A stretch of 36,681 nucleotides of DNA from contig JADHNY010000031.1 of the NCBI GenBank assembly GCA_016779265.1, forward strand, positions 1 to 36,681. Direction: 5' to 3'. Each line of letters opens with the position of its first letter. The stretch's first letter is position 1. Shown one piece after another: positions 24,556 through 33,264 of the stretch. Made by a program: the position numbers and the translations under genes. The notes beneath the pieces are model-generated. The model searched no databases. It was not told the origin of the DNA and saw only the letters and a list, made by a program, of their open reading frames with translations. This DNA comes from Pirellulales bacterium (GTDB lineage Bacteria; Planctomycetota; Planctomycetia; Pirellulales; UBA1268).

Positions 24556-25592
24556 CGCCTTGTCAAGCTCTCCAGCAGGTCTGTATCGACATCGTGCGCT
24601 GGACCGCCATCTGTGGGAGTTGCAGCGGGCGCGGACCTTGGAACTACGTCAGCTACGACAGTGTCCTTCAGGAAGTCGGCGACGCCACTCGTTGCGGCAG
24701 CCCCGCTCGTCTGAAGGCCCTCTGCTCGTGCTTTCTCAACAATTTCAACAAAAAGCGCTTCCATCCGTCTTCGGGGCTGGTCGACTTCTACTGTTTGAGC
24801 ACCCCGCTCTTTGAGAAGGCTGCAAACCTCCGCGATGACACTGTCAGAGAGGGCGGAGGTCTGTATCGTTGTTTGATCAGTGCGGGTAAGGAGGTCTTCA
24901 CAAGTGCCTTCGGCGCGGACTTTACCGCCAAACATTATTGCAACGCGGTCGCACAAGTCCTCAACGTCAGAGAGTTGGTGTGTGCAGAGAAGAACGGTCT
25001 TGCCACGCCTTCCAAGATCCATGATGAGATCTTTGATTTGCCTTGCTGCGACAGGGTCCATGCCACTTGTTGGCTCGTCGAGAATCAATAACTGGGGGTC
25101 GTTGATAAGGCTCTGCGCAAGCCCGACGCGTCGCTGCATGCCTTTCGAAAATTCTCCGACCGGGCGATGTTCGACCGCATCAAGACCAACCATTTCCAGT
25201 AGACGATCAACTCGCTCGTTACGTACTTTTCTAGGGAGCTTAAAGAGCCGCCCATAGTAGTCGAGGGTTTCGCGGGCAGAGAGAAAGCGGTAGAGGTAAC
25301 TCTCCTCCGGCAGGTATCCCACATGCTTCTTGATGGCCACGTCACGCGGACTCTTGCCGAGGACTGCAACTCTTCCGGAACTTGGAGTCAGAAGCCCGAG
25401 CAGCATTTTGATCGTGGTGCTTTTTCCCGACCCATTTGGACCGAGCAGCCCGTAGATCTGTCCACGGCGGATCTCAAGGTCGATGCCTTCAACAGCGCGG
25501 ACTCGCGGCCGCATCCAGAAGTCACGGAAGGTTTTTCGCAGGTCAACGCATTTAACGTCAATGCCCTCAGCGGCATCCATATGAATCACCAT
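24552..25592 (-). CDS. ABC transporter ATP-binding protein
   Basis: This is a 346-residue ABC ATPase. Walker A is GPNGSGKST, followed by VGYLPEESYLYRFLSARETL, the signature FSKGMQRRVGLAQSL, Walker B LLILDEPTSGMDP and the switch histidine in LLCTHQLSDVEDL. After the nucleotide domain comes a C-terminal extension of about 110 residues, with a predicted alpha/beta part (SVIAEVCSLLKERGAQTVEV) and an Ala/Pro/Thr-rich tail. It drives the permease that overlaps its stop and possibly also the divergent permease at 30061. ATG 25592 shares one base with the upstream SPFH stop (TAATG); ATG 25580 is an alternative. Confidence 0.94.
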   Translation of the reverse strand: MVIHMDAAEGIDVKCVDLRKTFRDFWMRPRVRAVEGIDLEIRRGQIYGLLGPNGSGKSTTIKMLLGLLTPSSGRVAVLGKSPRDVAIKKHVGYLPEESYLYRFLSARETLDYYGRLFKLPRKVRNERVDRLLEMVGLDAVEHRPVGEFSKGMQRRVGLAQSLINDPQLLILDEPTSGMDPVAARQIKDLIMDLGRRGKTVLLCTHQLSDVEDLCDRVAIMFGGKVRAEGTCEDLLTRTDQTTIQTSALSDSVIAEVCSLLKERGAQTVEVDQPRRRMEALFVEIVEKARAEGLQTSGAAATSGVADFLKDTVVADVVPRSAPAATPTDGGPAHDVDTDLLESLTRR

Positions 25593-26842
25593 TAGTTGAA
25601 CTCTGCCTGACGCTGCTTTAACGCCTCGATTTGGGATTTCTGTCGGTCTTGCTGGATTTGGGGATCGCGATTTATTTGTAACTCAAGCCGTCCGTCAAGC
25701 GTGTAGAATGTTTCAACATCACCCGTCAGTATTCGTTCGCGGGCGTCTTCCCAAAGCCTCGAGAGAATGATTCGTGGATTCTTCTCAAACTGAGGTAGGA
25801 GCCGTTCGAATACTTCACGGTCGCCTTTTACGGCTTCAACGACCTGCGTTCGATAGGTGCGAGCAGAATTGATGCTCTCGGCCACCAGCCCACCGATTGA
25901 AATGTTGTTGACAGTAAGAGTGTCAAACACCTCTTTAAGTTTTTGCTCGGACACAGCAATCTCCGAGCTCGTCCCTGTTTCTCTCACTCGTTCATACTCA
26001 TCAAGGAGTGCAATTAGCGAGTCGCTGGCTTGGCCTGCCGCTTCACCCAATATTCTTGCTCGGTCTTGTTGGGCCTGAACAATCCGACGGGCGCGGTCAG
26101 TCTCAGCTGTCGTAACAGCGTCAAAGCTCGCTACAACACTCACGGGTGCAGAAACCTGATCGAGTGCGAGTTGGGTGATCTGAAGGCCACTCGCCATGGC
26201 GTCAAGTGTCTCCTGCGCAGTCGCGGTGGCCACCTCACGATTGACAAGACCCTTGAGAAGATCATCGGCTGGAAGCTGCGCTATAGCTCGGATAATTCCC
26301 TGGGCTACGATGCACTTGATGAGTTGGTCGGCAAGCTCACGCTGACCCACGTTAGTAACATAGGCGACGGGATCACCAACAATGTATGTGATCGTCCATT
26401 GTGCGTGCGCTACATTAACATCACCGGTGAGCAATGAGCCGTCTCTCATCGGATTCAGCGGTCCCGCCCGCGTATTTCGAATCTGATCGCGTGTGGTCCC
26501 TCGCTCGTTCATTCCGGTCTCATACCAGAAGTCTTTATCAAGCTTCAGGGTGTTTGGGCGGGTGTCAACTTTGATGACTTGCTCGATGGGGAATGGTGCG
26601 GCAAAGTAAGTGCCCCTTTCGAGAACGCGTTCTCCTGGCGCACCAACATAGTTGCCAAACCGAAGGCGTAGAGCTACCTCGTTTGAGCCGACGCTGAAGA
26701 CGCCACTAAACGCGTACGCAAACACGGCGGCCAGCATTGCAAACTTCAGGACGGTAAAACTGACCGCGAGGGCGTCAGCCAGCGACTGCTGCGCTGGATC
26801 AAGTTCTGGGGCGGTGTCCAGGACGGGCTCGGCGTCACTCAT
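25592..26842 (-). CDS. SPFH (band 7) protein, HflK/HflC-like
   Basis: This is a 416-residue protein with a 30-residue acidic cytoplasmic start, one helix (about residues 31-48, LKFAMLAAVFAYAFSGVF) and an SPFH domain from GSNEVALRLRFGNYVGAPG onward. The central part has ELADQLIKCIVAQGIIRAIAQ and IVQAQQDRARILGEAAGQA, the alpha-helical stretch following SPFH in HflK/HflC. SPFH proteins form large ring scaffolds in membranes; HflK and HflC cage the FtsH protease in E. coli. No FtsH gene is in this window. Its start overlaps the preceding HflC-like gene (ATGA at 26839-26842), with GGAG 8 nt upstream. Confidence 0.9.
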   Translation of the reverse strand: MSDAEPVLDTAPELDPAQQSLADALAVSFTVLKFAMLAAVFAYAFSGVFSVGSNEVALRLRFGNYVGAPGERVLERGTYFAAPFPIEQVIKVDTRPNTLKLDKDFWYETGMNERGTTRDQIRNTRAGPLNPMRDGSLLTGDVNVAHAQWTITYIVGDPVAYVTNVGQRELADQLIKCIVAQGIIRAIAQLPADDLLKGLVNREVATATAQETLDAMASGLQITQLALDQVSAPVSVVASFDAVTTAETDRARRIVQAQQDRARILGEAAGQASDSLIALLDEYERVRETGTSSEIAVSEQKLKEVFDTLTVNNISIGGLVAESINSARTYRTQVVEAVKGDREVFERLLPQFEKNPRIILSRLWEDARERILTGDVETFYTLDGRLELQINRDPQIQQDRQKSQIEALKQRQAEFN

Positions 26843-27801
26843 TGAGGAGTCTCCGGAAGACTCGCCGCAGGAATGCCGCCTTGCCGAACTTGTTGTGACC
26901 GCGTTCCCTGGTTTGCTCCAGGGTCGTTGTTAAACCAATCGAGGATTCCAAGGCTATCGGCAGAGAGAACGAATGTCGTGTTGTGGTCAAGCATCTTTTC
27001 TAACGCCTGTACTTTACGGAGAAAGATGGCAAAGTCCTCATTGAGTGCAAAACTGTCGTATTCTTGAGATGCCTCGCGATCGCCCTCGGAGCGAATCGTT
27101 TGCGCTCGCCGTTCTGCAAATGCGAGGATTCGGTCGCGTGCGCTTTGAGCCTCGCTGCGAATGGCGGATGCTTGTGCCTGGCCTTCCTGGAGAGCATTCT
27201 CGGCGAGCCTCTCACGGGTTGCGATCATTGTCTCAAAGACTTTTTCTGTTGTTGCCTCGGGTAGAACGAGTTTGTAGAGGCCAACGCTTTCGACCTTAAT
27301 GCCGTACTGTGTTTCCGCAAGAGATGCTTCGATTGCTTTCCTCGCCTCTTCCTCGATGGTTTCGAGCATGAGTTTCGAGCGATCTAGGTTGACAAGCTCA
27401 TCGAGTCTGAAGCGACTAATAACGCCACGCATTTCGCGCAGTCGAGTCGCAAGTTGGCGCTCTGCTTCAGATGGGTCTTTGAGTGTTACATAGAAATCAA
27501 GCGGATTGTCGATACGCCACGTGAGGTATGTTCGCACGATGACGCTTTTGCCGTCTGCGGTCTGAAGTTCTTCGATTTTGTCTTCGAGAAGTTGCAGCCG
27601 CTTTGAGTAGTGCGTTACTTTGTTGATCGGCCATGGTAGACGCCATTTGAGTCCTGCTGTGGTTTGCACGCTCTCGGAATCCGCCCGATCGAAGTTTGTC
27701 TTGACGGCAACCTGGTCGTACCGCACTTGGTATAAAAACATGCGGGAGAGGAGGGTGCCAGTGATAAGAATGGCGACGAGTGTGGTGAATGAGTTCTTCA
27801 T
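26839..27801 (-). CDS. HflC-like SPFH protein
   Basis: This is a 320-residue protein with one N-terminal helix (about residues 6-22) and an HflC-type SPFH domain: YQVRYDQVAVKTNFDRADSE, GLKWRLPWPINKVTHYSKRL, VIVRTYLTWRIDNPLDFYV. The helical stretch AQASAIRSEAQSARDRILAF, then AERRAQTIRSEGDREASQEY, matches the HflC pattern closely. Length and architecture agree with HflC (about 330 residues in E. coli). Adjacent genes encode two other SPFH proteins, so a hetero-oligomer is likely. The C-terminal 25 residues are Gln/Gly-rich. The upstream SPFH fusion gene ends 42 bp before the start, and I see no clear ribosome site. Confidence 0.92.
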   Translation of the reverse strand: MKNSFTTLVAILITGTLLSRMFLYQVRYDQVAVKTNFDRADSESVQTTAGLKWRLPWPINKVTHYSKRLQLLEDKIEELQTADGKSVIVRTYLTWRIDNPLDFYVTLKDPSEAERQLATRLREMRGVISRFRLDELVNLDRSKLMLETIEEEARKAIEASLAETQYGIKVESVGLYKLVLPEATTEKVFETMIATRERLAENALQEGQAQASAIRSEAQSARDRILAFAERRAQTIRSEGDREASQEYDSFALNEDFAIFLRKVQALEKMLDHNTTFVLSADSLGILDWFNNDPGANQGTRSQQVRQGGIPAASLPETPQ

Positions 27802-27843
27802 GCAGTAGTGATTCGCAATACGGCGTGTTCGTGAGGCGGCGTG

Positions 27844-29898
27844 TTAGTCACTAAGGAGCGTGTCGAGGGCTGAGGCGGAGTCGTTGAGGTCCAGTTTGAG
27901 TGTGGGCGTAGTAGTTGTGCCGGTGATGATGTATTTACGGCGGTCGGAGAGGCTTTCTGAAAGCACATCGAGAAACCGCCGAGTTCGGTAATAGAGCGGC
28001 GCGCTTTCGTGGGCAAGAAGTTCGCCTGAAAACTGTTCCAGAGAACTGCTCTCACCGACAGCCCGTTTCCACCGATAGCCTCTGGCGTTGTATATAAGTT
28101 CAGCCGCTTCGCCGCGTGCCTCCCCAAGGAGTGTTTCAATATCGAGTTCACGATTGGCGATCTGTAGACGTCGTTGGTTGGTCGAAGCAGGTGTCGTATC
28201 GTCGGCGACGTCTCTTCGTAAAGTGTCGAGTTCTAGGATGGCGGCGCTGATACGTCGGCTTCTGTCGACTGACCCCGCGACGCTTGCGAGAGTGGTGACG
28301 GCATCGCGGTGTCCCTGCTCGATCAGCGTTTGGCGTTCTTGCTGAGCCCCAATCTGGCTGTGGAATGCTCGGGCCACGTTGCCCCCAGGAGGCATCAAGG
28401 ATGTGATCGCGACACTTACGACATGCAGACCCAATCCAAAACGATCAAGGCGTTCCTGAATTGCTTGATGGAGGCCTGGTCCACCCTCAGTGCGGCCGTG
28501 GGTGAGAAGCCAGTCGAGATCATGGCTCGCAAAGAAGCGGCCCGCCTCCTGGCTGCTTACGAGACGGATGGCGTCATCAGGATCGACGGCTGCTCGTTGA
28601 AAATCGACGAGGTCACGGATTTGATACTGGACGACGACATCGGCGTGAATGAGCCCGATGTCAGCACCGTTTTCGCTCGTCGCTAAGCCTGTTGGAAAGT
28701 ACTCCATCCCAACTGTTGAGAGGCGATCGTCGGATCCAGTCCACAGAAACGCTGCCGCATTCTGCCATCGTCCGGCAGGATCGCTGGACACTGTGACCTG
28801 TTGAACTTTGCCGATCGGGAACGTAACGGAAGTTTCGAAAGGCCACGGCAGTTTGAAGTGAATGCCAGGTGGTCGAGCAGGAGGGCGGAGTTGGCCAAAT
28901 CTCAAGACGAGGCCTTGTTCGTCGGGACCGACGATGACAACTGTCGAGAGGGCGAGAAGTATGCTGCCGCCAAAAACCAGCAGAGGGGTGATCGCTCGAC
29001 CGAGAAGGAGATACAGCCAGCTTCGCGATACCTCAACACCAAACTGGTATTGAATGAGTTCGCCGACAATCTGCCCCAGCGCTTCAGGTTGTGTGAGAAG
29101 CCCGAGAAATCGACTGTCAAAGGCAGGCCGTGGAATCTCGCCTGGGCGACGCGGGCGATATGCAGAAAAAAGCTGAGTCAGAAGAATTTCTGTCCCAACA
29201 AGGATCATGAGGATGGGGACGGCCGCAGCGACAAAATGAAAAAATGCAGTGTCATCGACGACGGCGGCAACGATAGAGCCCGCAAGTATGACCGTTGCCA
29301 ACACGAAGCAGCTCATTAAGTAGCTGGCCCCACCCCGCAGTAACTGCCACGCTTTCACACGGGTGTAGCCGCTAATCCATCTCCCGGAAACAAAAGCTAC
29401 GAAGGCGATTGCTGCGGAAACAAACAGCAAGCCGATGGGATTGATGCCCTCAGCAAGCGTGGTCACTGCGGTGGGCGACTCATCTCTCATGAGGACGATG
29501 AATCGCCAGATCAACGCGACGCCAGCGAAAATTAGAAAGACTGAAACCAGAAAACTGACGCCCGAGAGCCCCCAGGTCAGAAGGTTTGCCAGTCGAGCCC
29601 GCGCTCGTTGCAGTTCGTCAGACTGTTCGCCAAATAATGCGGCAGAAGCGGCGTCCTGTGTCGCAAGTTGTTCAGAAGCCAGCGACTCACGCTTCTCGAT
29701 CCCGTACTGGTTGTAGAGGAGAACTAGCAGTACCCAGATCGGAAGCCCCCCGAGCATGTGCCAGGTTGCTGCCTGAACTGCAGGGCTTTCGGTCCAGAGG
29801 CCGAGCAGTCCCATGGCAACGGTCAACGCGATCTGAATCACGAGGCCAGCTATTGCCGCAATCGAGCCTCGGCGAAACGTTATCTGGTCGTCAGTCAT
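27844..29898 (-). CDS. Multi-spanning membrane protein fused to an HflK-like SPFH domain
   Basis: The protein has 684 residues. About seven hydrophobic helices fill residues 12-325, with a charged cytoplasmic loop (about 68-105). The SPFH domain begins at VVIVGPDEQGLVLRFGQLRP, then PGIHFKLPWPFETSVTFPIG, a normal HflK-type start, and runs to about residue 530. A helical region follows (NQRRLQIANRELDIETLLGE, ARGEAAELIYNARGYRWKRA). E. coli HflK has a single helix before SPFH, so the N-terminal block is an addition. It is the first gene of the SPFH-ABC cluster, starting 162 bp from the divergent permease gene. Residues 555-575 (RRDVADDTTPASTNQRRL) form a variable linker. Confidence 0.88.
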   Translation of the reverse strand: MTDDQITFRRGSIAAIAGLVIQIALTVAMGLLGLWTESPAVQAATWHMLGGLPIWVLLVLLYNQYGIEKRESLASEQLATQDAASAALFGEQSDELQRARARLANLLTWGLSGVSFLVSVFLIFAGVALIWRFIVLMRDESPTAVTTLAEGINPIGLLFVSAAIAFVAFVSGRWISGYTRVKAWQLLRGGASYLMSCFVLATVILAGSIVAAVVDDTAFFHFVAAAVPILMILVGTEILLTQLFSAYRPRRPGEIPRPAFDSRFLGLLTQPEALGQIVGELIQYQFGVEVSRSWLYLLLGRAITPLLVFGGSILLALSTVVIVGPDEQGLVLRFGQLRPPARPPGIHFKLPWPFETSVTFPIGKVQQVTVSSDPAGRWQNAAAFLWTGSDDRLSTVGMEYFPTGLATSENGADIGLIHADVVVQYQIRDLVDFQRAAVDPDDAIRLVSSQEAGRFFASHDLDWLLTHGRTEGGPGLHQAIQERLDRFGLGLHVVSVAITSLMPPGGNVARAFHSQIGAQQERQTLIEQGHRDAVTTLASVAGSVDRSRRISAAILELDTLRRDVADDTTPASTNQRRLQIANRELDIETLLGEARGEAAELIYNARGYRWKRAVGESSSLEQFSGELLAHESAPLYYRTRRFLDVLSESLSDRRKYIITGTTTTPTLKLDLNDSASALDTLLSD

Positions 29899-30060
29899 CG
29901 ATCACCGCTCAGTGCGTGAAGTGCGTCACAACGGCCCTCTGGCTTACGCGTGGAACTGGAAAGCCTGAGGCCACTGCTGGCAAGCATTACTTCTAATCAG
30001 CGTATGTGAGCGTTTCGTTAGCATTTGGTGTGGGCCTCGGAAGTGAGGAGTGCAGGGGAT

Positions 30061-31107
30061 ATGATGCGGAGTTCCCTATCGTTCGCAGTTCGAACGAGAA
30101 TGCCACGCATTGAAATCCCAATGACTCTTCTCTCGATCTCCCGAAACGCACTGCTTGAATCCATCAGACAGCCAGTTTTCGTTGTCCTCTTGATCGCAGG
30201 GGAACTGGCCCTCGCGCTCAATCTGAGTCTGGCAGCTTTTACTTTTGGGGAAGACGACAAACTTCTTGTAGACCTCGGATTGAGCACGCTTCTGCTCGCT
30301 GGATTGTTGTCGGCTGCCTTTACAGCCGCCAGTGTGCTCGCAAATGAAATTGAAAAACGGACGGTGTTAACGGTGGTGAGCAAGCCTGTTTCACGGGCAA
30401 CGGTAGTGCTGGGAAAGTTTCTCGGGGTCTGCGGTGCACTGGCAGTCGGTCAGTGGACTCTCTCCAGTGTGTTTCTGCTCACAGTACGCCATGGGGTTGC
30501 TGCAGATGCACGGACTGACATCGCTTTTGACATGCCAGTAATTGTTGTATCAACGCTGTTTTTTGGGCTTGCTGCGGTCTACGCTGGCCTCGCCAACTAT
30601 CTTTACCGGAGGCCTTTTCCGAGCGTCTTCACGGTAAGCACGGCAGTTGCAGCAACGGCTGCAGTAGTCACAACATGGTGCATTGAGCCCAGTTGGAGAT
30701 TCCAGAATCCATCACGTGAGTGGAATCCTCAACTTATGTTTGCCTTGGCGATGGTCTTTGAAGCAGTGCTTGTTTTGGCTGCAGTGGCGATGGCAGCTTC
30801 GACGCGTCTTGGGCAGACAGCGACGTTCTTTGTATCGCTCGGCTTTCTCCTCGCGGGTCTTGTAGGAGAGTATTTCGTCGGTCAGTTCGCGGATACGGAA
30901 AGTCTACCGAATGCAGTTCGCAACCTTACTGGGCTCTTTGTGCTCATTGTTCCAAATCTTCAGTACTTCTGGGCTGCCGATGCCCTTACGCAAGGGCATC
31001 CGATTACACCTTTTTACTTCTACACGGTCTCAGCCTATGCGTCGTTTATGATTGCGGGCATCATGAGCCTAGCGGTTTTGTTGTTTCAACGGCGTGATGT
31101 GGGTTAG
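30061..31107 (+). CDS. ABC-2 type permease, divergent from the SPFH cluster
   Basis: This is a 348-residue membrane protein with seven or more helices. The ABC-2 cytoplasmic signature is present: SVLANEIEKRTVLTVVSKPV then SRATVVLGKFLGVCGALAV, the same element as in the large permease of the facing operon. A conserved start (LLSISRNALLESIRQPVFVVLL) is typical of this permease family. There is no ATPase beside it, so it may use the one at 24552-25592. ATG 30061 is chosen with GAGGAG (30045-30050) 10 nt upstream; ATG 30064, and a TTG at 30025, are possible. The last 47 bp overlap the 3' end of the convergent P-type ATPase gene. Confidence 0.88.
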   Translation: MMRSSLSFAVRTRMPRIEIPMTLLSISRNALLESIRQPVFVVLLIAGELALALNLSLAAFTFGEDDKLLVDLGLSTLLLAGLLSAAFTAASVLANEIEKRTVLTVVSKPVSRATVVLGKFLGVCGALAVGQWTLSSVFLLTVRHGVAADARTDIAFDMPVIVVSTLFFGLAAVYAGLANYLYRRPFPSVFTVSTAVAATAAVVTTWCIEPSWRFQNPSREWNPQLMFALAMVFEAVLVLAAVAMAASTRLGQTATFFVSLGFLLAGLVGEYFVGQFADTESLPNAVRNLTGLFVLIVPNLQYFWAADALTQGHPITPFYFYTVSAYASFMIAGIMSLAVLLFQRRDVG

Positions 31108-33157
31108 ACCGCAGTCCTTTTTTTTCGGCTTCTGTCTGTTCAAGCTCTTCGCCGCAGCGGACGAGTCGCGCTGAGTTGAAGACCACGACAAGGCCACTGA
31201 CGATATGAAGAGCGGCTGCAGCGACAGGTGATACGTAGCCAGCCCCAGCCAGGAAAAGAAAACCAATTATAAACAGCCCGCCGACGATCATGTTTTGACG
31301 AATCACTGAGATTGTGCGTCTCGAAAGATCGACGAGGAATGGGATTCGATTCAGATTGCTGTTGAGCAGTGCGATACTGGCGGAATGAATGGCAACGTCG
31401 CTACCCGCCGCCCCCATTGCGATCGATATGTCACCCGCCGCCAGAGCAGGGGCGTCGTTTACACCGTCGCCGATGACAGCCACCCGGTGCCCGCGGGCTT
31501 TCAGTTCGTCGACCATTTCCAGTTTCTCGTGTGGCAAAACCTCAGCCTTAAACTCCTTGAAATGCATTTGGGACGCGACTCGTTTGGCCACACTCGCACG
31601 ATCTCCGGTGAGGATCACCAAGCGGTCGATGCCTTGGGCTCTCAGGCGATCAACAGCTTCTGCAGCTTCTGGGCGGGCGTTGTCTTCCAAGCCAATCCAG
31701 CCGACGAGTTTTCCGTCAGACACCACAAACAGCACGCTAAGGCCATCTGCTTCGGGGCTGCTTTGGATGTCTGTGACGAGCTGAGCTTCGGCTGTCGAAA
31801 GCACAGATTCATCATGCAGTAGCCAACTGGATCGTCCCACCAGGAGCGTGTGTCCATCGCTGACCGCTTTCACACCTCGGCCTGCAACTTCTTCAAAACT
31901 TTGTGGCCTGGCGAGAGGGAGGTTTGCGCGGCGAGCCATATCGGTAACTGCCTTCGCAACGGGATGCCGGCTGTCTTGTTCTGCGGTGGCAGCGAGTGAA
32001 AGGAGCTCTGCCGGTTCCACGCCATCGACTGGTGCAAGGCGACTTACTGACAGGATGCCTGTCGTAAGGGTTCCTGTTTTGTCAAACACGACAGCTGTGA
32101 GATTACGTGCCGCCTCGAGGGTGACAACGCTCTTCACTAAAACACCAAGCCTTGCAGCAGCTGATAAAGCTGCCACCATTGCGGTCGGTGTTGCCAGGAT
32201 AAGCGCGCTGGGGCAAGCGACCACCAGCATGGCGATCGCGCGACTAAATGCCGTGTCGGGATCGCTGCGAAGGGCAAAAAAAAGTACCACGCAAACAAGC
32301 ATGAGCACCGTGGGGACGTACCACGCGGCGTACTGATCAACAAGCCGCATGATAGGACTTCGGGTCTGTTCGGCCTGCAGGATAAGCTCTTTCACTCGAC
32401 CAAGAAGCGTATCGGCTCCCGCTTTTGTGACCTCAATGTCGAGCACTCCGGTGAGATTAATGGTTCCTCCGAAGGCTTCATCTCCAACCACTTTGTCGAC
32501 GGGTAGTGATTCGCCAGTAATGCTCGCCTGGTTCACCGTGCTGGTGCCTGTCAGCACTCGACCGTCGGCAGGGATGTTGTCACCAGGGCGAACCCGAACG
32601 ATATCACCCGGTCGGAGTTCTTTTGCGTCGATCAGGTCCTCGCTGTCCCCAGCCTCGGTTGGGGAATGGCTGCCGGGCGACAAACGGAGGCGAGATGCCT
32701 TGGTCGGGGTAAGTTTGATCAACGACTCAATGCTTGCGGCGGCTCCAATCGCGGTTCGTTTTTCGATCAGGCCCGAAACAATCATGAAGAGAGCTATGGC
32801 ACCACTCTCTTGATAGTTGCCTGTGGCTGCTGCGGCGATGACCGCAAGGGCGACGAGTGCGTTCATGCCAGCTTCGCCGCGGAGAAGGTCTTTGATTGCT
32901 GCGGCCGCGAGAGGTAAGCCGAGTAAAAGCACAGCTGTAGCCGCAGGGGCAGCGGAATGAAAAGACGTTTTCCAAAGCAAATGCGCCACTAAAGAGCAAA
33001 CGAGCAGTGTTGCCCCAATAAGTGTGGCTGTGATCTGGATCCGTAGCCCTCGCTCGCGGGTTGAGTGTGGGGCTTCAGGTTCTGGGAGTGAAGCGGTGAC
33101 TGCCCCGACGGCTCTTGCGTCGTTTTCACCGGTCATGCTGGCAGAGATACTTCCCAT
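31061..33157 (-). CDS. P1B-type heavy-metal ATPase with CPS motif
   Basis: This is a 698-residue metal-transporting P-type ATPase. Motifs by residue: TGES 214-217, CPS 315-317 in the metal-site helix (VVACPSALILATPTA), phosphorylation loop DKTGT 359-363, the His-Pro pair 398-399 (DSRHPVAKA), and GDGVNDAP 563-570. There is no N-terminal HMA domain (no GMTCXXC); the first 40 residues are low-complexity. Copper and zinc/cadmium pumps normally have CPC. In the last helix pair the sequence is HIVSGLVVVFNSARL, where zinc/cobalt-type members usually have HEXG. The metal is therefore uncertain. The start at 33157 has no clear ribosome site; ATG 33136 is an alternative. The gene is between unrelated neighbours on the lower-GC part of the window. 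Confidence 0.93.
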   Translation of the reverse strand: MGSISASMTGENDARAVGAVTASLPEPEAPHSTRERGLRIQITATLIGATLLVCSLVAHLLWKTSFHSAAPAATAVLLLGLPLAAAAIKDLLRGEAGMNALVALAVIAAAATGNYQESGAIALFMIVSGLIEKRTAIGAAASIESLIKLTPTKASRLRLSPGSHSPTEAGDSEDLIDAKELRPGDIVRVRPGDNIPADGRVLTGTSTVNQASITGESLPVDKVVGDEAFGGTINLTGVLDIEVTKAGADTLLGRVKELILQAEQTRSPIMRLVDQYAAWYVPTVLMLVCVVLFFALRSDPDTAFSRAIAMLVVACPSALILATPTAMVAALSAAARLGVLVKSVVTLEAARNLTAVVFDKTGTLTTGILSVSRLAPVDGVEPAELLSLAATAEQDSRHPVAKAVTDMARRANLPLARPQSFEEVAGRGVKAVSDGHTLLVGRSSWLLHDESVLSTAEAQLVTDIQSSPEADGLSVLFVVSDGKLVGWIGLEDNARPEAAEAVDRLRAQGIDRLVILTGDRASVAKRVASQMHFKEFKAEVLPHEKLEMVDELKARGHRVAVIGDGVNDAPALAAGDISIAMGAAGSDVAIHSASIALLNSNLNRIPFLVDLSRRTISVIRQNMIVGGLFIIGFLFLAGAGYVSPVAAAALHIVSGLVVVFNSARLVRCGEELEQTEAEKKGLRSNPHHAVETTKPLGS

Positions 33158-33193
33158 AGTTTCAAGAGTCTTAAGGTGAACGGTGAAAGCAGC

Positions 33194-33235
33194 AAAAATT
33201 TAAAAACCGTGGCCACCCATGTAGGGTGGCCACGG
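33194..33235 (-). terminator. Strong intrinsic terminator after the prepilin-like pair
   Basis: A perfect 12-bp stem (CCGTGGCCACCC, 33207-33218, with GGGTGGCCACGG, 33224-33235) with a 5-nt loop lies 29 bp after the stop of the 33265-34440 gene. On the - strand it is followed by TTTTTAAATTTTT. It also insulates the P-type ATPase gene, which starts 37 bp further on. Confidence 0.92.
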
Positions 33236-33264
33236 CTCCGGAATAGAGATTGCGGGAGCAAGGA

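Noticed and set aside
25592-29898. Classical hflX-hflK-hflC/FtsH control locus
   Set aside because: There are three SPFH genes rather than two, one carries a large extra membrane domain, and the linked genes encode an ABC transporter; no hflX or ftsH is present.
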